Assembly: GCF_036373705.1 (NCBI RefSeq) | Contig: NC_089856.1 | Location: 9,821,001-9,885,000 of the forward strand | DNA: 64,000 nt | Reading direction: 5' to 3' | Source: Amia ocellicauda | Taxonomy: Eukaryota > Chordata > Actinopteri > Amiiformes > Amiidae | In this document: positions 40,283-51,644 of the stretch, one piece after another | Layout of the letters: each line of letters starts with the position of its first letter | How positions within the stretch are numbered: position 1 is the stretch's first letter | Program-made: the position numbers and the translations under genes | The notes under the pieces: model-generated | The model's database searches: none | What the model was told of the DNA's origin: nothing | What the model saw: only the letters and a program-made list of their open reading frames with translations

Positions 40283-40594
40283 GGGAACAAGATCTTAATA
40301 CCAGGTGCTGAGCAGCTCCTATCCTGGGACGATATAAACGTTTCTAGTTTAAGATGTAAGCAAGTTGTGGAATTTTCCCAGACCGCAGAATGCAAAACTA
40401 TAATTTTATTATTGGCTGTTTTCCTTCTGTATCACTGCCTTCTCCAATGGCTTTTTTAGCATGCCTCTTCTGGTGGGTAACAGAACTGCTTGTAACCAGG
40501 AAATCAACAGGCATTGTGGGTCAAACCAGACACAGGGTTTCTGTGTGAATTAATTCAAAAATAAATCTGATTGACTGAAACTCCCAAGAATTCT
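40283..40594 (+). repeat. Solo arm of the gls2 intron foldback family
   Basis: This 310-base block matches the right arm of the foldback element in the same orientation: TACCAGGTGCTGAGCAGCTC, then GTGGAATTTTCCCAGACC, CTGTTTTCCTTCTG and GCTTGTAACCAGGAAATCAA, ending ACTGAAACTCCCAAGAATTC. It shows that the arm can occur singly, as an interspersed repeat. Confidence 0.85.
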
Positions 40595-40735
40595 TTCCAT
40601 CAAAAAATGAACGCCATTTTAATCACAATGTTGGGGGAATAACACATTTTTAAGTTATGTTTTCAGCGGAGTGTTATCAAATGAAACACAAGATACAGAG
40701 GATTCGTATATACACTTTATTGCAGATATATATCT

Positions 40736-40746
40736 ATATATCTATA

Positions 40747-40797
<51 letters not shown>
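40736..40797. repeat. (TA)n microsatellite
   Basis: About 60 bases of TA, with ATCTATAT variants at the left edge. Confidence 0.97.
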
Positions 40798-40799
<2 letters not shown>

Positions 40800-42421
40800 T
40801 CATTATATTCATTACTTAAGTAAGAAATACAATTGCATTTACAGTTTACATTAAGGCTCAGTGTGTTTTGTTGGATGAAAGAGAACCTGACCGGAAAGAT
40901 CGCATGTCCAGTCTCAATAAAGTGGGGTTCAAGTAGTAATGAATGCTTCAAATATATACTAATGTCAAAAAAATTCACTGTGTGATTAACAAGAACCCTT
41001 TTCATGTAACATTGACAGTAATCCTTTCTGGCTTAAGGCAAGTTTTTTGCCTTTATTAAGAATCCTCACGCATTAAGAAAAGTCTTTACTTAAAAATAAA
41101 ACATAAACAGTTGTTTTAGTAAATTAGCACTGTTCCCACTCCCCGTAACAGTCAATGCAGTTTTTACAAACGATCGAGACATAATTGTACATAAAATTGA
41201 TTCTTAAGGCTGTAACAAACCTAGACCTAAAGATCTGGGGGAAGTCAAAAGGTACAGTAATGAATCTACCAAAATAACTGACCTGTCTTGAATTTTTTTA
41301 ATAAAAAAATAAGTATGTACTATATTAGGGCTAGTCTATTTCCAGATTTTGTTTTCTACATTCTTCATGCATCTCTATTTTTCCACACACAGTTGCAGTA
41401 TTGCTTCTGATGATGTTTCTACAGTAAACACAATCATTATATCATCTTCCTGCACTGCTAAATGCTCTAGCAGCGAGGCTCGGTAGACCGCAGGCACAGG
41501 TGACTGAAACCACAGTCACTATCATCAACGGTCACCTTTGTGATCACATGGTTGTAAACTATCCATATTCCTTGAGGGAAAACAGCAGTGAAATTGGTTT
41601 AATTTGGGACAGAATTAATTTGATCAGGCTGAGGAAAGATCTGTGACACAAAAGTGCTGCGAGACTTCACACCACTTATATATCTAAAGGTGACTGATCT
41701 CACAGTCTTTCACCCTAAATCCACAGCCTGCAAAATGGACAATGTTGGTCTTATAAATACAGACCTTTGGCCTGAAAGCAAATAACCAGACTTCTATTAA
41801 TTTGTTCTTGTGTTTTAAAAAGTCCTATAATAATATGTATAAGAAATACATATATTTGCAGGGTTTGATATGTTATGATCTCCTTTAACATTCCCAGTGC
41901 AGGTAAATGATGAAGTAAACAAAAGTTGTCATATATTTAGGCTTTCTGCCAGGCCAATAGGAAGCCTACCTATAGTTTTCAATTGATCTGTATCATTGTA
42001 TTATTGTTAAGCCTCAGAGGCAAAAAAGAAACAAAATGAAACAGGCTAGTGTAGGCTTACCCATATAAAAATCACAAACAGTTCCCAGTAATGTACAAAG
42101 CAAGAAATTAACATTGCATGCACCACAACCTGAATCGCTCGAGTGAGCGCGTAAAAGCATCCATGGGTGAAAATGTAAATTGGCAAAGGAATTGTTATTT
42201 GCCATCCAGGAGTAGTGGTAGTAGTACACCAGACCTGTTCTTTGTGTGTTGCGCTCTTGATTCTTAGCATGGATTGGTTAAGGTCTCTCCCAGTGTGTGC
42301 TGTCAGGACACAATCGATGAGAAGGGAATGTATTCTGGGTCGTCTTTCATTGGAAGGTTCTCGGGGGGGAATGTTCTCTCACACTCCCTCTCTTGTATTC
42401 TCTCACTCTCTCAATCATTTT

Positions 42422-42454
<33 letters not shown>

Positions 42455-42470
42455 CCCCTCCCTCGCCGTC
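40800..42470. other. rdh5 downstream region
   Basis: This should hold the rdh5 3' UTR. No strong AATAAA on the minus strand lies close to the stop; candidates are far away (for example the complement of TTTATT near 41053). A CT tract at about 42427-42455 abuts the stop codon. No exon of another gene is seen. Confidence 0.4.
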
Positions 42471-42472
42471 CC

Positions 42473-44667
42473 CTAAGACACGCTCTGCGCAGGGCGAGGG
42501 AGCACCACGTTGAGCATGCTGTCGATGACGCATGCCGGGGCGTAGGAGAAGGGGATCCAGGCCACCTTGGCGTCCCAGCCGGCGCTGTAGCGGGTGCGGG
42601 GGAAGCGGGCAGTCAGAGCGTGCTCCATGCAGTTGGTCACTTTGCTCAGGTCGGGGTCGCAGAAGGTGTTCATCACGAAGCGCTGGATCTTGATGTCTGC
42701 CAAGGTGGGAGGAGAGCGTGGGTTACCATTATTTTTGTGTGCGTGTTTTTGAGTTTTTAATGTTAGGGAACAGCTTTTTTATGGTCTGCTCCTTTACTTA
42801 AGACGAGACACACTTTTGGCATGTTTACTGTGAAAGATCTACATTATGCTCCCCCATCCATCCCTTCCATTTTCTTCCTTCATGTGCTTTGGTTTGACCT
42901 GGATATCCTTTTATAATTCAACAACCCACAAGGGAATTGTGCTACTATCCTGTAATGGGACAGATTTGTCTGTCTATGTTCGGAGCTGCCCTCGTCTGTA
43001 GTAATATAAGCAACTTGGAGCCTCTCTTCTCTGCACATAGTCAGTGCAGTTTATTGCATATAAGTTACGTTTGTTGCTTTTTCTCATCACTGCTCCAAAA
43101 TGTGTGGCAATGCTTGGCGTCTGGCCCTTAGTGTTACATTGCCTCGTGATGCTCTTCCCCCCAGTGTCTTCACTATGAGCCTCCTGTCCAGAATAAAGGC
43201 CAGAGGTCGGGTCTATTGTGATTGATTAGTCATGTTGTCCACAGTTACAATGCCCCCTCTTGCTCATTCAATTGCCAGGAATACCTGGATAAGGGCATCT
43301 GCCAATAAATAAATAATAAAATATTATATATGCAAGAACCAGCACTTACACTTCTCAAAGTACTTCTCCCCGTAGCTGTCTCGCACCTCTGGGCTCAGCT
43401 GGTTCCACAGCCGGTGCAGCTCCCTCTCAATGGGTTCCAGGCTGGTCACCTGAGTCTTGAAGAAGCCCGGCTCAATGATGCTCACCCTGATCCCAAAATA
43501 GTGGATGTCCCTCCTGAAACGCAAGCACGCCAGTGTTTTTCCAGTGTTTTTCAAAGCTTCAGTCAAGGCCTACAGGTCCCAACAGCCCCTTATATCTGCG
43601 TCTATGAACGTCAAGAGTTACATGTTGTTTTCCACTTTATACTTCATCGGGAGTTGATGAGGGGGCCGACAAACACATACACATAGTATGTATCTTCATG
43701 TATCATGCAGCCCAGCCCAGCTGGTTATACTTAAAGACAGATTAGATGGGTACCTGAGGCAGTCGGAGAAGGACTCCACCCCGAATTTGGAGATGCAGTA
43801 GCCGCCCCCGTTGGCCGCCACCCTGCCCAGCACCGAGGCCACATTCACCACCCGGCCACGCGAGCGCTTGAGCAGCGGCAGGAAGGCCAGCGTGGTCTCG
43901 ATGACGCCCATCATGTTCACCTTCAGGATGCTTTGGAAGTCCTCCACCCGCATCCACTCGGTGGGACCCATGGGCACCGAGCGGCCCGCGTTGTTCACCA
44001 GGCCCCACAGCCCTGGCACACACAGAGAGACGGGGTATGATCGTTAAGTTCTCCTTTTCTTATTGTTGCTTACTCATACTGTTCCTCCTCCTCCCTTTCC
44101 CTCATCCCTCTGTTTGTTCTCCTCTAGTTATCCTGGACCTCTTATCTTCCTTTTTTTGTTTTCCCCCACCTGTCTCCTGCCTCCTGTCTCGCATCTCCTT
44201 CCCCAGACATTCCCACCTTCAGATCTTTCTCTCTCTCTTCTTTATCCCCCACCTTTCCCTCCCTCCCCCCCTCTCACTCTCTCACCTTTATTCCCCACCT
44301 CCCCCTTTCTGTCTAGTTTCCCTCCCTCCCTCTCTCTCTCTCTCTCACCTTTATCGCCCACCTCTCCCTTCGCCCACTCCATGGCCCTCTGCACGCTGGC
44401 GCTGTCCGTGACATCCAGCAGGGTGGTCTTGAGTTTGGGCCCGGTGCTGCGCTGCAGGTCATCGGCCCCCTTCTGTGTCAGGCAGGCAGCCAGCACGTGG
44501 AAGCCCCTGCGGTATAGCCGCTTGCACAGCAGGTTCCCGAAGCCCGAGTCACAGCCCGTCACGAACACAAACCTGTCCGGGATCCCCTCAATCATCAGGC
44601 TGTCCCTCCAGAGCCACAGCAGCACCCAGAGCACAACCACCGCCACGAGCCCGTACAGCCATAGCAT
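42473..44667 (-). CDS. rdh5: Retinol dehydrogenase 5 (11-cis retinol dehydrogenase), complete coding region
   Basis: This is a membrane-bound short-chain dehydrogenase that oxidises 11-cis-retinol to 11-cis-retinal in the visual cycle of retinal pigment epithelium. Coding exons, 5' to 3': 44349-44667, 43754-44012, 43350-43513, 42473-42696. Phases agree and give 321 residues (human RDH5 318). Residues 1-20 form a hydrophobic anchor ([20 protein letters not shown]). The cofactor motif TGCDSGFG is at 37-44, NNAG at 113-116, catalytic Ser166, Tyr178 and Lys182 in YCISK. RDH5 is favoured over RDH16, HSD17B6 and SDR9C7 by [37 protein letters not shown] and [15 protein letters not shown], and by bloc1s1 lying upstream in the same direction, as in human. 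A splice acceptor just before the ATG (GAGCAG, 44677-44682) implies a further 5' UTR exon upstream. Confidence 0.92.
43245..43320 (+). repeat. SINE/L2-type 3' tail
   Basis: The sequence CTGGATAAGGGCATCTGCCA followed by AATAAATAAATAATAAAAT is the conserved 3' end shared by many fish tRNA-derived SINEs and L2-like LINEs. The 5' part is not recognised. It lies in the last rdh5 intron. Confidence 0.72.
44045..44345. repeat. CT-rich low-complexity tract in rdh5 intron 1
   Basis: About 300 bases rich in CTCC, CCCT and CT, next to the rdh5 exon 1 donor. It produces long proline/serine/leucine-rich ORFs on the plus strand with no coding meaning. On the rdh5 sense strand it is a G/A-rich intron start. 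Confidence 0.85.
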
Positions 44668-44794
44668 CGCCTCTCCCTGCTCATACAACAGAGAGAGACG
44701 CACACAGCCATGAGTGCCAACACTAGCATCCTCCACCCCGGTCGACCCTACACAGGGTGTTGAATATTTGTTCTGACAGGCTGCAGTACCAGTG

Positions 44795-45284
44795 GTCAGT
44801 ACAAGAGGGCCTTTTATGGTTGACCTGAAAGATATCGCTGCTCTAGAGGCAGTTCAGAGAGCAACCAGACTTATTCCAGCTTTGAAGGGAAAGTCCTACT
44901 GAGAGACTGAGGGACCTGAACCTTTTCACCCTGGAACAGAGGAGACTACGTGGGGACTTGATTCAAGTCTTCATAATCATGAAAGGCATCAACCACATCA
45001 AATCAGAGGAGCTTTTCCAGATCAGCAGGGACACACGCACCCGGGGGCACAAATGGAAATTTGGCTTCAAGGCATTCAAGACAGAAAACAGGAGACACTT
45101 CTTCACACACAGAGTCATCACAATCTGAACAAACTCCCCAGTGATGTGGTTGAAGCCGACAATTTGGGAACATTTAAAATAGACTGTATAGGATCCTTGG
45201 ATCACTTAGTTATTAATGGACACCAAACGAGCACGATGGGTCGAATGGCCTCCTCTCGCTTGTAAACTTTCTTATGTTCTTATG
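44795..45284 (+). mobile_element. CR1-like LINE, 3' end fragment
   Basis: Plus-strand fragment of the C-terminal reverse-transcriptase polyprotein (pieces such as LRGDLIQVF, SRDTRTRGHKWKFGFKAFKT, and NKLPSDVVEADNLGTF after a frame change), with a TTCTTATGTTCTTATG tail at 45269-45284. It is the same family as 34048-34352 but longer. Confidence 0.85.
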
Positions 45285-48200
45285 CTGACAGCATGTCAGT
45301 AAGTAGCTCCTATTTAAATCGAGGAAGCCCTCTCTCTCTGACAGTATTGCGGTACACAGTAATGCTTGGTGCTGTGAGGTCAGTGGACCGTCTTAGCATA
45401 CTGTAGGAATCCAATTATGAAAACATATTTCTACATGCAGTCTGGGCATGTTTCATATCATGATGCAATATTTCCGATTCGTGTTTTACAATTTGAAAGC
45501 AGCTATGGGAGGTGATGATGTGTACACTAGTGAAAAGCAGATACAGGTCATGTGTATGTTTCTGGTCTTATTTTAAATAATAATGGGTCTTAATTTTGGG
45601 GATACCTTTTCCATATTGTTTGCTTATTTATTTTGACCACCTATAGCCACATTAGTGTATCTGTATCTTAATGTATCGATTAGTGTTTTATGAGCTTCAG
45701 TCAACTGGAAGGAGACCTCAATAGCCCAAGTGTAGAAAATGGATGCCTCTTCCCCACTATTCTCCCATCAGCACAGACCTGGTCAGCCATTCCACTACAC
45801 TTTTTGAAGGCACTTTTCAATGCTAAAAAGACAGGAGGAAGTAATCTTGTGTTAAATGCAATTGCTTTTTTTCCATTTTCAATTTTCTCTGCCCTGGACT
45901 AATCCATTTAAGAGGGTTTTGAGTGATCTGTTTGCTGTGGAAACCACCCTTTTTCCCCTCAAGTCTGACTTAAAAATATATGTATATGTATATATTGGAA
46001 GAATGCAAAGAATAATACATAAAAAAGATTAAGTACAAAAAAGTGCACCAAGAGAATGTGATTTAGGTGTAAATGTCTCTCAAATGTCTTCCAAATGGTA
46101 TACTGTAAATACCAACACCAGCAAAGTACAGTAACAGGAAGTAAGCTACTGGGGTGATCAGGTTAACTAGGAACTGGGGTTCGACCCAGTAGAACCAAAT
46201 ACTGGGGGGGCAACCCTGTTCCTGGAGAGCAACAATCCAACAGGTTTTCCAGATCTCTTTACATCATCAGTTACTGGATACCCTGAACACAGGAACATTG
46301 ACTACTTAAGACCAATCATTTGCTCAGTTAAGAAATGAACAATTCAGAAAAAACAAAACATGGAGGTCCTTGCAGCTCTTCAGGGAAGGCTGGGTAATAA
46401 TGTAAATCGCACACAGTAGATGCCGGGTAATTAAAGATGATACAGAGTCAATATTAACTGGTTTAGTCTATACAGAACGCCCGTTTTCACGACATGCCCA
46501 CAGTTCTTACACCTCTCCACATATCTTCAGGGACAGGTTTGGCTGGAATAGATTGTGTACTGAATTATGTTAAGACAACACACCTGCATACAAGCAAGAG
46601 AAAGCATGTTACACAAATAATTAATAAAAAGAAACTGAGAAAATCTGCCGTTTATAGGCGATTATTTGATCCGTGAGCCGTGTACACATGTTGACAGCTC
46701 TCCGCTGGTCTTAATCAGCCTTGTGATCCACAACGTTAAGAACGATAAGACACGTCTCTGTGTTGTTACGCCATAAATCAGTGGAGCTGGGAACGCACAG
46801 TTTTATAAGCAACATAAGTCTCCAAATGAGCAGATTGTCCTAATTCCTGTCGACAAAAGCATTTGTGCCGGGCTGCTTAGAATACAGCGTGTGAGGGGAG
46901 GCCTTACAAAACGGGCTTACGATCGACTATGAGAACACAAGAGAATTCCGGGGCTAGGACTCTTATGTCACAAAGACGCTCTCAGACAACACGGGCCAGA
47001 GGCTGTTTGTATGTTGGGGGAAAGTCACACGCCCGTGTTGCAGCACTGTAATCTACTCGCAGCTCAAAGCGATTATCCTCAGTGCAGCTAAACCAGGATC
47101 CTTTGCAATTTGAGCAATACACACTCACACACAGATACTCACTCTCAAACACACATATCCAGGCATGCCCATCAAATACAACAAATAACCAAATGTACAT
47201 TCAGAAATACAGACAAAAAGACACAATACACAAAATACACAAAACACCAGTTCCTAAACAGCACTTAGTCTGGGATCGCTTGTTCTTTATTAATGCTTTG
47301 TGTTTTGCAGTTTGATCATAATGGGAGCTGAATATATAATTATTATTTTTATTATTATTTATTTCTTAGCAATAAATAATATAACCCTGGAGTTTAATGT
47401 GGTTCTTAAATAGATTGATATGGCCAGAATTCCTACTGTAACCCCATCAGACATCGTGTTAACACGTCCTCCTATATATATATATGCGTTCTATCGCCTG
47501 TTTACCCTCTGGTGAGTGAAGGTAAAGGTCTTATCACAACCCCAAACAATTTAGATATCATGCACTGGTTTTGTGGTTTATTTTTCTGGCCCATGTTGAT
47601 TGTGCAAATATGGTGAAGTCATCAGTTGCCTGCATTATTTCTCTGGTTTGTGGGAGTGATTTCCAGCACACAATAGGTATTAAGAGTATAACTGATGTGC
47701 CCCAGGAGTGACACACAGTCCTCAACTCATCCACATTTATAAATCCTTCATGATCGAACCCCTTGGGGCACAAATGCATGCACACAGATTCATAGGTTTC
47801 ATGAACAATTAAGCAAATATTCAGTTAGCCTCTTTGTCAGACTGCTTCAGAGAATATCTTTTTTATTTCGTTCTCTACTTGTTTCTATGTACCCTGATTA
47901 GGGTGACATTGCTACCCATGGATGTCTCGTGGTGTCGTCCTTCCCAAAAGTTCATGCTAAACACCAGAGCTGAACTCTCCCGTAGAAAAGGCAAATAAGG
48001 TCATTTCACATTGTTCAAAACGCAGGTCTTTCAGAGCTCAGGTGCACACAGACACGTAGATGGTCTGCCCTTTACGATGTGATTGGCAGTGAAGTGGCTA
48101 ATGGAGGGGGTAATCACATTTTTATCCATAACTTTTATTTAATGCGTATTTTATATTTGTTTCTTATGTTTCCCCAGGGCATGAAAGATTGCCATATCTC

Positions 48201-49080
48201 TCTTTCCCATTGGAGCGTCCTCCCGCAGATCCCGTGAGATCTGAGAGTAGAGCCCTTGGGTTTAACTTAGTTGCATCTTAAAGGGGCCAAGGCACAGATA
48301 TGCTAAGGACAACCTTGTGGCTCAGATGAGGCTATAGTGCATCCAGGCTATCGAACTGAACATTCTATACCTGACAAGGAAGATAAAATCAAACTAAGGA
48401 AGTGTCATGCTGGTGTCTTCTCACACAGCTGCAGTGTTTTATCAAATCCCTCGGGCTCTGTCCAGTCACTGCTGTCCATTAAACTAACTGATGAGGACAA
48501 ATTCTGACTGAAGATGGAAGTGCAACAAAACCCAGGTACTTTACCAATAGCAGGGTAAGCTATTCTATCAAATCGCCACTTTCATTAGTGTTATTTAAAA
48601 AAGAAAAACAATAATACAAAGAATAATTATAATAACAAAATAACAGCAATATTTGTTTTTAAAACCAAATTCCAATGTCATACCTTCTAATTGTGTTCAA
48701 TACACTATACAATATTATCTATGGCATATTCAAAGATAACTCAAGCTATGTTCATGCTTTTTTTTTAAATGTTAATCACTCTCCATAGACCTAATTGCCT
48801 AATTGGTGTCATTTTAATTGTGTAAACTACTAAGCAGATCATTAGCAGCCAACTGTAAGTGTCCCATGTCTCCATAAGCAATTCAATAATTGAATGTTAT
48901 ACTTGGTATGATTCTTACTATGAAAAAAAAACACACAAGAAAGAAAAAAAACATATACACCAGCAGAATAAATCATTATTAATAAATAATAAACCCTTAG
49001 GAATTCAGGATAAATTAGATTTTTGTCTTAAGTGTCTGTTTAAATCTCTGCAAGTGAAACTCATATAAAAAAGGGAAAGA
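45285..49080. other. rdh5 upstream region
   Basis: Contains a decayed inverted-repeat element at about 46211-46397 (left end CAACCCTGTTCCTGGAGAGC, right end CTTCAGGGAAGGCTGGG), related to 18164-18347, and short ATT-rich tracts near 47336-47360. No coding exon is recognised. Confidence 0.5.
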
Positions 49081-49085
49081 CCTAC

Positions 49086-49220
49086 CTTCTATGTAGTGTA
49101 AAATGCGAAGAAGTCTTGGTGCTGAAGTGAGCTTTGGCCTCTGTCTCTGGCTTGCTTTCTGCCTCTCTTGATCTCTGTCAGATTACTGTGAGAGTCACAG
49201 TGAAAGTGCTTTAGCCTTTA
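49086..49220 (-). other. rdh5: Possible rdh5 5' UTR exon
   Basis: The minus strand shows a donor AGAAG|GTAGGT (exon edge at 49086) at the end of a roughly 130-base non-coding stretch without an ATG, preceded by a GC-richer segment with CCTCCCTCCCCTCATCTCA and GGATTGTCTTAAAGG. It would splice to the acceptor just before the rdh5 start at 44677, giving a 4.4-kb intron. This is inferred from splice-site shape only. Confidence 0.3.
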
Positions 49221-49224
49221 AGAC

Positions 49225-51475
49225 AATCCTGGAGAGGGGGTGAGATGAGGGGAGGGAGGGCGAGAGTTAGCCGGGACCAACGCAATCCTTTCATCTCCTT
49301 GTGGAACAAATCTCAGAGCATAACTGCAAAACTGGGGAATTTCAAGCGACCACAGACATTTAAAATAGTTATGATATTGTTGTATAGTAACAGATTAATG
49401 TGGTTCCAAATTGATCGATGTGTATTTAGTTTCTAAGAACTATATCTGGGGCCAGTATCCAGATTTAGGAAATGTGGGTATGTATTTAAATCACATTGAA
49501 ATAACTTCAGGTAATGTAGTTTTGTCCCATTAGAACTACGGTATAAAAATATACATATGAAATGCTGGGCTGTTGTCTTTAATTCAGTGTTTTAGTTTGA
49601 TATACTTATCCTACACTCTAAAACTGTGCTGCTGGACAGTTTTCTTTTTCACATGATCTTTGACAAATAAAATATATTGAAAATAAAACAAATTGAACAC
49701 GACAGCTCCTGAGAGGCCTGTTGCATACGTCCAGCCATACCTTCATAGCAGCACATTCAAACCCACATTCACAGTTGAAAATCAGGAGTATACTTTATTT
49801 TTTTAATTATTATTAGTGTTTTAGGAAAGGCCCAGATGCCAATATCTCTAGTCTCCCTTCTTTAATAGCAAGTGTTGTACTCTATACTGGTCCAGACTCA
49901 CTAAGTTAAGACCTGAGACTGGACTCACTGTGTGCCAGCCCAGGTGTAGACTAATGAGGAACAATCAGCTATATACCCTGTATGTGTGCCTTGACTTCTC
50001 TCATCCATTGCATATGCTGTGTGATCCAGCAGTCTGCTGTGTTGCTCACTTGCACTTTCATTGTTTGATTTGTGGAGACTGCACTGCTCCACTGATCCAG
50101 GCAGGCCCGCTTGTCTGTGTTGTCTCAATAGATGTATAAAGAGAGATATGTCTTATTCTGGCTAGATGGTGGCGACTTTGTTGACACATACATTTTTTCT
50201 CGATTGCTAACTCAATGTGAATGGAACTGTGGTCCACATGACCAACACCATAACCTAAATGAGCAGAACAGGAAACAAAGTCATTTTTGTTTGCTTTCAC
50301 ACAAAATGCAAATGCCAAGCACATTTATGCAGCACAGTAAACACCACTCTCTACACAACACACAAAAATCAGTTGGGTAAGTCATGTCAAACTAAATTAA
50401 ATCATTTGTTCACAGTCAATAACACATACTCCCACAACTGTGAATCTCTACTGCACATGTGCAAATCTTATTGCTCAATTGTTCAATCAGCATTCAGTCC
50501 ATAATCACATATAAAAGTGAGTTGGTGATGGCATGAAATGGAGCAAGTCAGAAGACAAAGACAAAAGAGAGAAAGCGGGGCCAATAGAGGAAGAGGGGTG
50601 CGTGTGCATGGTGGCACAGCAGCACATGTATTTATATACGTGGATGAAGCAGTTCAAGTCCAGTGAATAACCTGAAATGGTACAAAGGTTAAAAACAGTT
50701 TAGGTTACCAAAAACTGAAAAATAATGTACATTTCAGAGTTATATACTGTGTTACTACACCCTCTTAAGCATTATTTGGCAGTGTTACGCGCAGCTCCTA
50801 TGTATAGAAGTTACACTGTATTCCTATAATGCACACAATCGTTTGAAAGCTTATTCTCTTGGCTACCAGCGCGTTTCATTCTCAGACACATCCGATTCAC
50901 AGTTTCTGTGTCGCCCGCCGTCATTCAGAGCCCGGGGGGTAAACACGTATTCTCCTCCATGGAAATCGTCGGGGGGGGTTTCATTCAGATCACTCAGTTT
51001 CGATCAGATTTCTTTGCAAATAGGCTTGTTTTGTTAGTAGGCTAGTATATATTATTTTATGTTCTATCAAACACAGTGAAGTCAGATCCAATTATGTAAA
51101 ATCGTGTATTAGTACACTGTAAACAGAGTTTTCCATCTTGACATTTTGAGCTCTCCACGGGTGTGTGTTGCTTCTACCAAAACGTGGGTGTTCTTGTTTT
51201 GATCAGTAGACTGTCCGGTTCCAGAATATGTCATAATTGTCAATATTTTCCGAGATTTTGTATTCCTACTCAGACCAAGTATCCCCCCACCTCCCCATTT
51301 CAAAATGCGGAGGTGGGGGGGGCATAAATGCAGGGGGGAATAAAAAACTTTTTTTTCACATCAGAGAATGCTTCACATCATTAGAAAGCGGAGAGTCTCA
51401 TGGGATACCAAACACTTGGCAAATGACACAACAGTGAAGAGTACACATGGGATTAAAGAGAAGAACATGGATGTG
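49225..51475. other. rdh5-bloc1s1 spacer, left part
   Basis: No exon or complete element is recognised. A short GC-richer segment lies at 50860-50990. Confidence 0.45.
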
Positions 51476-51479
51476 GTGC

Positions 51480-51640
51480 CCTTTTATGGGGTTACATTTT
51501 GTTAAACAAAATGATTCCATGATTTCTCCAATTGTTTATTTGTTCTATGCTTTCAGAGTACATTGAGACATTAAACTGCGTAAATTAAAAAAAAAAACTG
51601 GAAAAATGGAGGTGTTCTAAAAGTTTTGACCGGTAGTGTA
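51480..51640. mobile_element. Tc1-like transposon end remnant
   Basis: The segment ends AAGTTTTGACCGGTAGTGTA at 51640, the terminal inverted repeat of a widespread fish Tc1 family, preceded by A-rich DNA typical of that family's end. The matching other end was not found nearby. Confidence 0.6.
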
Positions 51641-51644
51641 TACA

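Noticed and set aside
42473-44667. RDH16, HSD17B6 or SDR9C7 as identity of the retinol dehydrogenase
   Set aside because: Several blocks ([31 protein letters not shown]) are closer to RDH5, and bloc1s1 is the upstream neighbour.
44063-44713. 216-codon plus-strand ORF rich in Pro, Ser and Leu
   Set aside because: It reads through a CT-rich intron and antisense to rdh5 exon 1; composition explains it.
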